Positions 21,256-31,574 of a stretch of 64,000 nt of DNA are shown piece by piece. Within the stretch, counting starts at the first letter, position 1. Every line of letters starts with the position of its first letter. Under the pieces are notes generated by a model. The model was not told where the DNA came from. It did not search any database and saw only the letters and a program-made list of their open reading frames with translations. The translations under genes and the position numbers were made by a program. The stretch lies in contig JACEFZ010025082.1 in assembly GCA_014155875.1 (NCBI GenBank), positions 547,001 to 611,000 of the forward strand. Reading direction: 5' to 3'. This DNA is from Cepaea nemoralis. Lineage: Eukaryota > Mollusca > Gastropoda > Stylommatophora > Helicidae.

Positions 21256-21415
21256 GCTAGATGCAAAACATACTGACCAATTTAAAGGATATCATTTGCA
21301 ACGAGGAAAAGAGTGTTGAAATGCTACATAGAACCTGTACGTTTTGTATGGATGTTAAGCGTGGACAATGAGCAGACACGCTGAAAAACATCTGATGTCT
21401 GTGGAAATGTGATTT
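21256..21415 (+). pseudogene. LINE F2 fragment inside repeat C
   Basis: Nucleotides match 26166-26320: AACATACTGACCAATxxAAA, then GAGAAAAAGAGTGTTGAxx, then ATGGATGTxAAxxxTGGACA and GCTGAAAAACATCTGATG. The encoded RT segment is broken by shifts. Repeat C resumes right after it (TTAAAAGTTGTTAATATGGT), so the LINE piece is nested in repeat C. Confidence 0.65.
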
Positions 21416-21740
21416 AAAAGTTGTTAATATGGTAGCAAACATGTTGTATTATATATGACATTACAGGGGTCCTTGGTAATGTGTGGATTTTTTTTCTGTC
21501 GGGGACAAACAGAATACCCCAACATACACAATTCGCGGCGACTGCACTAACTAGGCGGTCTTAATTTCTCAATCTGAAGACCCCCCCCCCCTCTCCCTTT
21601 CCCCCTGTCCTACACCGCAAGGTCCTATTGACAGTTTATGAGAGCGTAAGGAAAAACTACTGTATACAAGTCTATGGTTGTTACGGGAAGTCCCTTGAGA
21701 CTATCAATCACCCCATGGTAATTAATGAGTTAATTCATGT
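21416..21740 (+). repeat. Repeat C, right part
   Basis: TTAAAAGTTGTTAATATGGT with GACATTACAGGGG matches 46340-46390. AAACTACTGTATACAAG and ACCCCATGGTAATTAAT (21653-21725) match 46399-46480. Between them is unmatched sequence with a C10 run at 21582. Confidence 0.6.
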
Positions 21741-21797
21741 TTAGGGACTAGAGTGCGCCGTACTGTCACCCTCTTACCTGATTCTATGGTAACGGAT

Positions 21798-21965
21798 TTA
21801 TCGTGAAGTGCCCTGCCCGCTTATGTAGGCGCTCATGTCTCTCCACAGATCTCGGTGTTTGGTGTTTTGGATCAACTCTGCTGATGCTATTCCTCCATGC
21901 CACCTTATCAGTCCATCCAGCATCATTTTTCTTGGCCTGCTCTTGCCTCCCTTCCCCAAACTTGA
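21798..21965 (-). pseudogene. LINE F4 extreme C-terminus
   Basis: The minus frame reads GKGGKSRPRKMMLDGLIRWH, then SAELIQNTKHRDLWRDM and SGQGTS. The same ending (LWRxM...QGTR, stop) is in the copy at 40893. This is the post-thumb tail of an RTE-like polyprotein; the rest is absent. Confidence 0.55.
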
Positions 21966-22204
21966 CTGAAATAGAACATGGAGAGTAAAACTAGAAGATA
22001 AATACACAGATGTCTTGGCGACATGCATAATGGGGAAGAAGACACATATTAACCCCAACTTCATCACAACCTTCTTAGTAATGTTAATGGACGGCTATGA
22101 AAGTATCTATAAAACAGTGCTAGATACTATCGATGCACAGGCTCTTAGTGCATGAAACACAGTGCAACGAAACCTTATTATCATGTCGAAACAGCACCAC
22201 TGAA

Positions 22205-22350
22205 ATCGGGGTGGGTTTTCCCTGATGGCGAGGGACACTGGTAATGCTGAAAGCTGATCTATACTCAAAAATCAGTCCAGTGCCCCAGAGGTAGTATCAC
22301 GTTTGTAGACTACGGTAGATTCCGAAGCGAGAGAACACAACAACAACAAC
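22205..22350 (+). mobile_element. SINE-B, 3' part
   Basis: GGCGAGGGACACTGGTAATG, then AAATCAGTCCAGTGCxCC, GTAGTATCACGTTTGTAGAC and GAAGCGAGAGAACACAAC follow the family order. The tRNA-like head is missing. It ends in (CAA)n. Confidence 0.7.
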
Positions 22351-22679
22351 AAACATGCCAACACAGCATTTATCATTTGACACACTCATTACTTGCAATA
22401 AATTGGTACTAAATGTAGTTATCATAATTTGTCACGCAAATTATCTATCCCGTATTTTATAATTACCTAATTGGTTTTGTGTTTTTTAAACGTAAATAGA
22501 ATAGCCTTGACACTGAAATAACAGTTAACTGCATATCTGTGGTGGTAGTTAATGTTCAAATGTATCCCTTGTCTTCTGTCTTCTGTCTGTGTGTAATTGT
22601 CTGCCTACTTATTTGGTTATACGACTGTTTGTGTGACTGATTGTCCTTCTGGTTTTACTCGTGTGCCTTCAAAGGTTAA

Positions 22680-22680
<1 letters not shown>
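22351..22680. other. Unassigned sequence
   Basis: AT-rich, with no motif recognised. Confidence 0.3.
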
Positions 22681-22730
<50 letters not shown>

Positions 22731-22901
22731 TGTTGTTTCATTTCGTTTTGTTTTTTCTGGTTCTTCATATACCCCCCACCCCCTTTCCGCCCTTCTCCTC
22801 TCTCTCTCTCTTACTTTAAAAAAAATTATTTCCTGCTTTCCCTCTTCTTTGTCGATTTTCCATGTTTATTCTTCATGATTTCTTTAATTATTAATCTCCC
22901 C

Positions 22902-22988
<87 letters not shown>

Positions 22989-23102
22989 GTATGTATGTAT
23001 GTCTGTATGTATGTCTCTCCTCTCTCTTTCTCTCTCTCTGCCTCTCTCTCTGCCTCTCTCTCTCTGTCTATATGTATGCATGTCTGTATGTATGTCTGTA
23101 TG

Positions 23103-23143
<41 letters not shown>

Positions 23144-23220
23144 ATATGTATGCATGTCTGTATGTATGTCTGTATGTATGTCTGCATGTATGTCTCTCTC
23201 TCTGTCTCTCTGTCTCTCTG

Positions 23221-23283
<63 letters not shown>
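22681..23283. repeat. (CTTT)n, (CT)n and ATGT/CTGT compound array
   Basis: A (CTTT)13 tract is at 22681-22732 and a CT run of about 80 bases at 22905-22985. Alternating blocks of TATGTATGTCTG and (CT)n repeat three times up to 23283. The block TCTGTCTATATGTATGCATG occurs twice, about 73 bases apart. Confidence 0.95.
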
Positions 23284-23285
<2 letters not shown>

Positions 23286-23404
23286 GTAGGGGCTTTGAAT
23301 TTCACATTCACAAACACGGCTTTTAGTACAAAATTAGAATGTGAAAGCCAGTGTGAATAAATACGAAATGTAAAATGTAACAAATACATTAGCCTGTTCA
23401 AAGT

Positions 23405-25005
23405 GTTTCATTGTCTATCGGGTTTTGTCTTGTAGTCTCGTGTCTTGTTATGTTGATTTTGTCCTGTCTTGTGGCATTGTGTCTTGTCGTGCTATATCTT
23501 ATAGTGTTATGTTTTGTTTATCGTGTCTTTCCTTGTCTTGTCGTGTTAAGTATTGTGTCGTTGTGTTCTTCTGTGTTATGTCTTATCGTGTCGTGTGGTG
23601 CCATGTCTTGTAGTGTTCTCTCTCATGCTTAAGTGTCTTGTCTTATTGTGTCTTGTCTTGTCTTATCATGTCTAGTCTTGCATTGCTTTATCGTATCTTG
23701 TCTTGTGTCTTGTCTATCGTGTCGTATCTAGTTTCGCTTGCTTTATCGTGCCGTGTCTTGTCGTGTCATATCTAGTCTCGCCTTGGTTTATCGTGTCGTG
23801 TCTTGTCTTGTCATGTTGTATCTAGTCTCGCCTTGGTTTATCGTGTCGTGTCTTGTCTTGTCTTGTCGTGTCGTGTCGAATCTAGTCTCGCCTTGGTTTA
23901 TCGTGTCGTGTCTTGTCTTGTCTTGTCTTGTCATGTCGTATCTAGTCTCGACTTGGTTTATCGTTTCGTGTCTTGTCTTGTCTTGTCTTGTCTTGCCTTG
24001 TCTTGTCATGTCGAATCTAGTCTCGCCTTGGTTTATCATGTCGTGTCTTGTCTTGTCTTGTCATGTCGTATCTAGTCTCGCCTTGGTTTATCATGTCGTG
24101 TCTTGTCTTGTCTTGCCTTATCTTGTCATGTCGTATCTAGTCTCGCCTTGGTTTATCATGTCGTGTCTTGTCTTGTCTTGCCTTGTCTTGTCATGTCGTA
24201 TCTAGTCTCGCCTTGGTTTATCATGTCGTGTCTTGTCTTGTCATGTCGTATCTAGTCTCGCCTTGGTTTATCATGTCGTGTCTTGTCTTGTCTTGCCTTG
24301 TCTTGTCATGTCGTATCTAGTCTCGCCTTGGTTTATCATGTCGTGTCTTGTCTTGTCTTGTCTTGTCATGTCGTATCTAGTCTCGCCTTGGTTTATCGTG
24401 TCATGTCTTGTCTTGTCTTGTCTTGTCATGTCGTATCTAGTCTCCCCTTGGTTTATCATGTCGTGTCTTGTCTTGTCTTGTCATGTCGTATCTAGTCTCG
24501 CCTTGGTATATCGTGTCATGTCATGTCTTGTCTTGCCTTATCGTGTCTTGTCTTGCCTTATCGTGTCTTGTCTTGTATCTGGTCTCGTCGTGTCGTGTCT
24601 TGTCTTGTCTTGTCTTGTATTGTCGTATCTTGTCTCGTCGTGTCGTGTCTATCTAGCCATGTCTTGCCATTTTCTTGTCCTGTCGTGTCTTGTTGTATTT
24701 AGTCTTGTCTTACCTTATCTTGTCTTGCCTTATCATGTCTTGTCTTATCGCGTCTTATCTTGTCGTGTCGTATCTAGTCTTGCATTACCTTATTGTATTT
24801 TGTCTTGCCGAATCTTGTCTCGTCGTGTCGTGTCTTGTCTTGTCTTGTATTGTCGTATCTTGTCTCGTCGTGTCGTGTCTATCTAGCCATGTCTTGCCAT
24901 TTTGTGTCTTGTCTTGTCGTGTCTTGTTGTATTTAGTCTTGTCTTGCCTTATCATGTCTTGTCTTATCGTGTCTTGTCATGTCTTGACGTGGTTTACCGT
25001 GTTAA
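23405..25005. repeat. 1.6-kb array of TCTTG/TCGTG pentamers with a nested unit
   Basis: The base motif is the pentamer TCTTG or TCGTG. From about 23755 to 24520 it is organised in longer units of roughly 55-75 bp, each carrying TCTAGTCTCGCCTTGGTTTA followed by TCGTG or TCATG and a variable number of TCTTG pentamers. From 24580 a different longer unit repeats (ATCTAGCCATGTCTTGCCAT at 24649 and 24880). Long frames in several phases are artefacts of the pentamer. Confidence 0.9.
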
Positions 25006-25044
25006 TAAGGAACTGCAGATAGCCTTTAAGACTGTCTTCTATAA

Positions 25045-25240
25045 GAGATTAATGTTCTAGACAATTGTATATTCAGTAGTTTGCCTTTGCTTTCTGAACG
25101 AGAAGTTACATTTCAAGTCCAACTTAATGCCGGTGTAGGAAATGAAACGCCCGCATCTCCATTGGCGCAGCGGAAGTTTAACACCGAACGCTCTTATCGT
25201 TTCGTCCATGTGGACGTCTCGATGGGAGTTGGCAGACCAA
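25045..25240 (-). mobile_element. SINE-A-like copy, worn
   Basis: TTCAGTAGTTTGCCTTTGC then TTTCTGAACGAGAAG is the complement of the SINE-A core. The head region has ATTGGCGCAGCGGAAGTTTA, complementary to a tRNA-like segment. The 3' end is not clear. Confidence 0.5.
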
Positions 25241-25559
25241 TTTTACGATGATATCCTCTGTTTCCTCCTTGTCCCTCTTTTGAATTAAGTGTAATACTCC
25301 TAGTTATGTTCCTCAAACGTTATTGTTTCCGACTTCTGCAAGTATTTGTGAAAGTTTATTTCCTCAAGACAGATTCCATCCATGATAATGGTTGTGTCCT
25401 TCGGTGTGTAAGATATTTTTCCTACAAATTATTTAGTTGTGGCATATGTCTTGCGGCCTATTCTTTGCCAGGGATGTTTCATCGAAGCAACTAGCGCACG
25501 GGGACCGGTTTTTCGCCTTTATCCCTGAAGGGTAGATATTAGATCTCACTACCCCAACA

Positions 25560-25690
25560 ATTAGAGAGACGCGCGATATAATTAGATGCCAGTGGTTTAT
25601 GCGAACCGTCCCAGACTGACATCGAGCCAGTTGCCCATCGAGCTTGAGTCCGACACCTTAGCCTCTTAGCCACCGCTCCTCCTTAAGGGC
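25560..25690 (-). mobile_element. tRNA-headed SINE fragment
   Basis: On the minus strand GGAGCGGTGGCTAAGAGGCT, then AAGGTGTCGGACTCAAGCTC, looks like a tRNA of the Leu/Ser shape with an A-box-like GTGGCTAAGAGG. The B box is worn. It does not continue into SINE-A or SINE-B motifs, so the family is open. Confidence 0.45.
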
Positions 25691-25814
25691 GTTATACACT
25701 GTCCTTACTACTATATACGTGCCAATTATGGATACTGAATAACGCGAGTAGAGATGAACTGAGCGGCACGGACGCAGTGTATGCATAGAATGCACTAATT
25801 TCCACCAACTATAC

Positions 25815-25988
25815 ACGAGGAATCTGGTCTAGGATTGAAGCTCCGATAGGTGGACAGTTAGAGCATTGCTTTGTTGATCCGGCATCTTCTGCAGCTGGTC
25901 TTGTTCCACGTGTCTTGGTGTTACCTTTTCTCTGGAGTAAACTAGGCAGGCCGAGATAGGGATCATACTGCATGGGCAACACAAGGAC
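25815..25988 (+). repeat. Repeat D, left half of a copy split by a LINE
   Basis: GGTCTAGGATTGAAGCTCCG, then GAGCATTGCTTTGTTGATCC and TAGGCAGGCCGAGATAGG match the copy at 6271-6870. It stops at AACACAAGGAC (25978-25988) and resumes at 27125 with the same 11 bases. Confidence 0.75.
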
Positions 25989-26760
25989 ACAAGATCGTCA
26001 CTAGGAAGAACGAAATACCACAATGTAATATACAAGTAAATGGGAATATTCTTTAACAAGTGAATAGGTACAATTATCTCGGAACAGTCATAACGTCTGA
26101 TGGGAGGTGCCTTGTAGAGATTAGAACAAGAATCGCCATGGCGAAAGTAGCCTTTAGCAAGATGAAAAACATACTGACCAATAAAACGATGTCAATTGAA
26201 ACGAGAAAAAGAGTGTTGAGGGGATACATAGAGCCTGTTCTTTTGTATGGATGTGAAACTTGGACAATGAGCAGTCAAGCTGAAAAACATCTGATGACTG
26301 CAGAAATGTGGTTTCTGAGTAAAATGCAAAGAGTACCATGGACAGACAGAAAAACCAATTACCAAGTACTACAGGAGACAAATGAAAATCGTAAACTGAT
26401 TAGAGAAATTAGACGTAGACAGTCAAAATTATTTGGACATATTATTGGAAGAAATGCATTGGAGAACTTAGTGACAACTGGCAAGATCGAAGGGAACAGA
26501 TCAAGAGGAAGACCGAAAAGTAAATACATAGCATGGTCGAGACAGGAACACTGAGCTGATCCACGACACTGGTGATCGAGTGAAATGGCGAGTCATGACC
26601 GCCCACGCTTTCCGGCATGGTACATTATTGATTGATTGCTTGCTTGCTTGTGTTCGCTGGCTGTGAACTCCAGCGTGAAGACCTGTATGTCGGATGAAGA
26701 CATCCTGTTGTCCAACATCAGTGTGATGTCATACCGTTCCCACGCTTTCCGGCATGGTAC

Positions 26761-26796
<36 letters not shown>

Positions 26797-27124
26797 GTTC
26801 GCTGGCTGTGAACTCCAGCGTGAAGTCCTGTATGTCGGATGAAGACTTCCTGTTGTCCAACATCAGTGTGATGTCATACCGGACCTGAGGTTTGGGTGAG
26901 TATCCGTTGTCACATGGCTTATTGGTGTGCAGACTGGTGGTTCCTCGCCATGCAGGCAGATACTCTCCGACTTCGGAGGCATCATCGATCCTACTGATGC
27001 TAGCCTGGTCCCCGAAGGGACCTGTTGCCCAGGACGCACGGCGTGGACGTATCAGTAGGTCTTGGCCAGTATAGATCCCGGCCCTGATGCCTTGGAAACA
27101 CCTCCGCGTCCCATTGATTGATTG
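25989..27124 (+). mobile_element. LINE F2 insertion, 5'-truncated, with 11-bp target duplication
   Basis: The element is 1136 bp long and bounded by AACACAAGGAC at 25978-25988 and 27125-27135. It ends in an (ATTG)n-type tail. It holds the reverse transcriptase C-terminus (to 26554) and a 3' untranslated part of about 570 bp. That part carries an imperfect duplication: GTGTTCGCTGGCTGTGAACT...GTCATACCG at about 26648-26727 and 26796-26881, each preceded by CCACGCTTTCCGGCATGGTA and a GATT run. 5' truncation, simple tail and target duplication are standard for target-primed reverse transcription. It sits inside repeat D. Confidence 0.85.
25992..26554 (+). pseudogene. LINE F2 reverse transcriptase C-terminus
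   Basis: The frame runs VTRKNEIPQCNIQVNGNIL, one in-frame TAA at 26054, then VNRYNYLGTVITSDGR, KRVLRGYIEPVLLYGCETWT, QRVPWTDRKTNYQVLQE, a basic IREIRRRQSKLFGHI stretch and ENLVTTGKIEGNRSRGRP. This is the post-palm part of an RTE-like reverse transcriptase; the YADD box is lost with the 5' end. Only one stop interrupts about 185 codons, so it is a fairly young copy. A GTG just after the stop is not a real start. Confidence 0.85.
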
Positions 27125-27265
27125 AACACAAGGACTCTACAATTCAGTCCAGGCTTTGCGCTATGGAGAGATATAATTCCATCCCTGATCCCCGACATGG
27201 ATTGTAATTATTATGCCTTTTTAAAGGAAAGTGTAACAAACTATCGTATGCCAAGACGATAAGGT
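27125..27265 (+). repeat. Repeat D, right half
   Basis: TACAATTCAGTCCAGGCTTT then ATTATGCCTTTTTAAAGGAA and GTAACAAACTATCG match 6890-6960 and in part 29058-29095. It completes the repeat D copy interrupted at 25988. Confidence 0.7.
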
Positions 27266-27539
27266 GACATTACACTATAGTTGTACATGAGCTACATAGC
27301 TGTCCAATTCGTAACACGGAAACACATGAGTAACATTTGTAGATATTTTAATGTAGAATTTCTCATCTAGATGTCCAGTTTGCTGTTTGTGTGCTGATGA
27401 AGGCTTTAGCCGAAACGTCCATTTTGTCACTTGAGATGATGTTCTAGTAAAACTGACCGGATCTAGTCCCTGGACGGCAATGATCATTGTCAAAGTACTG
27501 CAGGAGGCCACGTGACACACACGTCTGATTGCTCACCTC

Positions 27540-27755
27540 AATCATCACTTGTTGGTCATGTTATGAGGCATGGTGTCTGGGCAATCATTTTTTTTTTGGT
27601 CGTGTCCAAATGCATGGTGTCTGGACAATCATCATTTTTGGGCCGTGTCCAAATGCATGGTGTCTGGACAGTCATCATTTTTGGTCGTGTCCAAATGCAT
27701 GGTGTCTGGAAAATCATCATTTTTGGTCGTGTCCAAATGCATGGTGTCTGGAGCA
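27540..27755. repeat. 42-43-bp minisatellite, about five units
   Basis: GTGTCCAAATGCATGGTGTC recurs at 27602, 27645, 27687 and on to 27729, with a partial first unit at 27568. The gap holds ATCATCATTTTTGGTC. Confidence 0.9.
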
Positions 27756-28340
27756 GATGGCGACAACCTGAAAATTCGGTGGTGTTTAGCATCTATTGTA
27801 GTACGAAGATGTCCGCTTTCCAGCCCCGTGCCATTTAGGCCATCATCTTCCACGCGTGAGATTTCTTTTCTGGATTCATCCTCCTCTTCGTCGTCTTCTT
27901 GTTTTCCTTCTAAATAACTAATAATACGCATCCCTATAAAACAAAAATAGCTCAGATTTTAATGGACCATTAAAACAGCTCTCTCTTCCTCCTCCTTCTC
28001 CTCACACTAACCTGCATTACTCATCCATTCCCAGGCTCCCATCCACACGTATGTTTATGTACTCACCCACCAACGCACACCCGAGCTACACACTCACTAG
28101 ATAAACACGGATAACCTTCCCACCCCGTTCCCAACCATGTACCCTAGTTGTTGTTTTTTTTTCTTCCCTGCTGATGTCAGCGGTTCTTATCCTGGGTTAC
28201 ATGACCTCCGAGTGTTACGGGGGGGGGGGGGGTGTGGGGGAAGCTATAGGGGAAACAAAGCGACGATACGTTCGTGTAAGGTAACATATACAGAGGGAAA
28301 GTACTGGTTTGAGGACAGTTTAGTGTAAATGCAGAGATGA
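27756..28340. other. Unassigned sequence with a G14 run
   Basis: No gene recognised. A G run lies at 28219-28232 and GAAGAAG-type complement words near 27880. Confidence 0.3.
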
Positions 28341-28344
28341 AGGC

Positions 28345-29610
28345 ATGGGGAAAGGTACCGAATTCAGGGAAAAGGTAAAGGTGCAGAGTAACGGTAACAG
28401 TGCCGGGACAAAGTTAACTAAAATGGAAAAGATAAAGGTAAAAAGATAAAGAAAGGGTACGGGAACGAGGTAAACATGCTGTAAAGATTGTATAGGTATC
28501 GGGACAATGTAAAGGTACCAGCACAAGGTAAAAGTACCAGCACAAGATAAAGGTGCTGTAAAAATAGTAAAGATACCGATATACAAAGGAAAAGGGTAAA
28601 AACAAGAGGTAAAGGTACTGGGACAAGATAAAGGTACCGGAACAATTTGAAGGTGCTGTAAAATGAATGGTAAAGGTACCAGCACAAGGTAACAGTTCTG
28701 TAAAAGATAACTGTATCGGGACAAAGTAAAGGTGCTGTAAAATTTTTAACGGTACCGGGACAAAGTAAAGGTGCTATAAAAATTATAAAGGTACCGGGAC
28801 AAGGTAAAGGTGCTGTAAAAATTATACAGGTACCAGCACAAAGTAAAGATGGTGTAGACATTATACAGGTATCGGGACAAAGTAAAGGTGGTGTAGACAT
28901 TATAAAGGTGCCGGGACAAAGTAAAGGTGCTGTAAAAATTATACAGGTACCCGGACGAAGTAAAGGTGCTGTAAAATTTATAAAGGTACCGGGACAAAGT
29001 AAAGGTGGTGTAAAAATTATACAGCAGTCACATGCGATACCGCCATAGGTAAAAGTTATTATGCCTTTTTAAAGCACGAACTATCGTCTGTCAAGATGGC
29101 AAGATGCCAATGATGACCGGGGCGAAGTAAAGGTGCTGTAATAATTATAAAGGTATCGGGACAAATTAAAGGTGCCCTAAAAATTATAAAGGTACTGGGA
29201 CAAAGTAAAGGTACTGTAACAAGAGAAAGGTGACAGGAACATGAAAAATTGCATGGTTAAGGTAAAAGTTTAAAGTACCGTCAAAAGGTATAGGTGCTTT
29301 AGAAAAGTAAAAACATGGAAAACCCAAAGACACAATGAAAATACAAATTCGCCCGGAAAACATACAGACACCGGACAAGGTAGGGGTACCGGGGAAAGGT
29401 GAAGCCACCTGGAACAAGTAAAGGTAACGGGAAAAGATAACCATGTGTGGATATGTAAAGGTATGCAAACGTATTTTTTTTTTAAAAAAGGAAATATACA
29501 AAGACAAATTATAGATACCGGGAAAAATTATAGGTGCCGAGGAAAAGTACAGGGGGAAGGTAAACATAAAGGGGGCAGGTATGAAAAAAAGTAAACATGA
29601 AAGGACCCTT
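28345..29610. repeat. Degenerate ~39-bp minisatellite, about 30 units
   Basis: Units of the form AAAGGTGCTGTAAAAATTAT + AxAGGTACCGGGACAAAGT are clearest at 28700-29020, and worn at both ends. A piece of repeat D (29058-29100, TTATTATGCCTTTTTAAAGC and ACTATCGTCTGTCAAGA) interrupts the array. Tyr/Leu/Pro-rich minus frames are not genes. Confidence 0.85.
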
Positions 29611-29694
29611 CTAACCTCTTGTGATGGTCTGGTTATATGGTGCCTGCTTATCTAAATACAGGATCAAGGACCTGCTATGGGGGTGTTATGTTAT

Positions 29695-29697
29695 CAC

Positions 29698-29751
<54 letters not shown>

Positions 29752-29847
29752 GTGCCATGCCGATAGGTTTCGCCATCTGACACGATCTCCGGAGTCGTGG
29801 ATCAGCTCTTTGGTTTTGTCTCGACCATACGTGACCAAGCCACCCAG
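29695..29847 (-). mobile_element. LINE F2 3' end with (ATC)n tail
   Basis: After an (ATC)n tract of about 52 bases (29697-29749) comes TGCCATGCCGATAGGTTTCG, then CACGATCTCCGGAGTCGTGG. This is the reverse complement of the F2 3' region and matches 32988 and 63072. No coding part is left. Confidence 0.65.
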
Positions 29848-29946
29848 CTATGCCATTCATGCATTTATTCAGTAGCATGTCCTTTGTAGAACTTCGCTCC
29901 CTTAACAACCTTTCTGAAAATGTCTCGGTCATAAGCAAGATGTCCA
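29848..29946 (-). mobile_element. LINE F1 3' end, short
   Basis: TTTATTCAGTAGCATGTCCT and ATAAGCAAGATGTCC match 4107-4200 on the same strand. It encodes only the last 25-30 residues of the F1 polyprotein. Confidence 0.65.
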
Positions 29947-29989
29947 GTTAATCACTATTTTTTATACACATAGTTCTACACACATTATA

Positions 29990-30466
29990 TTTTTAAGAAC
30001 ATGCATCTTTCCTATTGCAACATACGCCTGTGAGACCTGGACACTTACTAAACAAGATGAACAGCGCATAAATGCCTTTGAATATAAATGTTAGAGACGG
30101 GTTCTAAGAATATCTTGGAAACAGAAAAGAACAAATGCATTCATACGACAATAGCTGAATATTGAAGAAGGTTGGCGACTAAAGACGATATAACAAAGAA
30201 AACTGAAATATTTTGGTTACTTGAAACGTCATGAGAGTTCGGAGAGAATAATCATGGAAGCGTATATGCCTGGGAAGAGAGGAAGAGGAAGGCCAAAGAG
30301 AAGATGGGCACAGGAAGTGGCAGATGATCTCCAGATGGGTGTATCGGACGCGGGGCATCTTGCTTATGACCGAGTTTTACGGAAGGTTGGTATGGCAGCA
30401 AGGTTCTGCAAAGAACATACTACTGAATGAATGAATGAATGAATGAATGAATGAATGAATGAATGA
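29990..30466 (+). pseudogene. LINE F1 C-terminus with (GAAT)n tail
   Basis: The decayed plus frame starts near the thumb (complementary in sense to YACETW at 4520: TATTGCAACATACGCCTGTG). It is clear from 30221: KRHESSERIIMEAYMPGKRG, RGRPKRRWAQEVADDL, then HLAYDRV and KEHTTE, stop. A tail of about eleven GAAT units follows at 30424-30466. F1 therefore seems to end in a (GAAT)n simple repeat. It faces away from the short F1 copy at 29848-29946. Confidence 0.75.
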
Positions 30467-30699
30467 ATATTTGTTATGTGATAGGGTCATCACAATGTGT
30501 AGGCCTGGACGCGCGGAGGAAAATTGGTCCAGTTTTTCCACACGTTATTGGCCGACGTACGCAAACATCAAACTGACTAAATCCGCTCTCTGTGATATTC
30601 TTACCCCCACCCCTATAGATGACACTAACTCGCCTGCCACATATGGTGCTCAGCGCATATTTGTATAGATCAGTCGGTAGTCACGGGTGATTTAGTCCG

Positions 30700-31110
30700 T
30701 ATCAGGTCGGCAGCGTTTACTTCCCAAACCATTTCCTGGGACCCATTTTTGGCTGGATCGACATTGGAAGTAATTCTTCAACAACAACAAAATAGCTCAT
30801 TTTCTCCCCTACCCCCCTGCCTCATTTTTTCCAGATGCCGATTGGAACGCATGACTATCGGGTCGGCTGGCCAGCGTCTAATAGACTTGATTAGTTGTGT
30901 GTACTTTGCAGGACGTTGTAATAAACCCCGGCTGTGATATATGGACTGGATGCGATATATGGAACACGTTTCACGTTGTTTACTATTTTTTTTAAAGTGA
31001 TCGACGCTCATACCATCGAAGTCAACGCAAAGCGATCTGCTTCCAAGTCGCTGGCAGCTAATTTCGAACCCTCGACCCCGTATGTCCAATCCTCGACCCC
31101 GTATGTCCAA
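30700..31110 (-). mobile_element. Dispersed repeat and worn SINE-A-like copy
   Basis: 30715-30771 matches the block at 9815. From 30905, TTTGCAGGACGTTGTAATAA with CCCCGGCTGTGAT, then TTTTAAAGTGATCGACGCTC and TAATTTCGAACCC, follow the order of SINE-A minus-strand copies (compare 20210-20360). The core motif is lost. A (CTCGACCCCGTATGTCCAA)-type triplet repeat lies at 31069-31128. Confidence 0.4.
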
Positions 31111-31119
31111 CCCTCGACT

Positions 31120-31218
31120 CTGTATGTCCTTGACTTGGGGACGTAAATTACAAGCACCTCAAAAAGTAGGACTGGATTCGACTGATGGCGAGGGACATTG
31201 GTAATAGGGAAAGCTAAT

Positions 31219-31303
<85 letters not shown>

Positions 31304-31415
31304 TCAGTCCAGTGCACTCCCCAGTAGTAGCAACTACAGAAATAGTAGCTCTTATTTGAACCACGCTAGAGTTCAAACCGAGCGAACAAAGCCACACACA
31401 CACACAAAAAGGAAT
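31120..31415 (+). mobile_element. SINE-B with an internal (CA)n
   Basis: GACTTGGGGACGTAAATTAC, GGCGAGGGACATTGGTAATA then GGGAAAGCTAATC match the family. A (CA)n tract of about 98 bases (31208-31305) then interrupts, and the SINE resumes with AAATCAGTCCAGTGCACT and GAGTTCAAACCGAGCGAAC. In other copies this point carries a short CACAC, the likely seed of the tract. Confidence 0.75.
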
Positions 31416-31574
31416 AATAGAGTAGCGCTGGGCACAGAGAGTTTTCACGAGGGACAGATACAGGCAGACATTGACAGCTGACATTGGAACTTCTGGGCGT
31501 TCCACACCCAAACTTAACTTCTAGTGTTATCCTGCTATGTGTACATATGAATACCTCATCTGCTGATCTGTTAC

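Noticed and set aside
20398..21266. Three overlapping minus frames of about 245-260 codons rich in Phe-Cys-Val-Val-Gln
   Set aside because: All three frames of a 21-bp tandem repeat are open at once, which real coding sequence would not show.
28320..29567. Tyr/Leu/Pro-rich membrane-like minus frames
   Set aside because: Translation of the degenerate 39-bp minisatellite.
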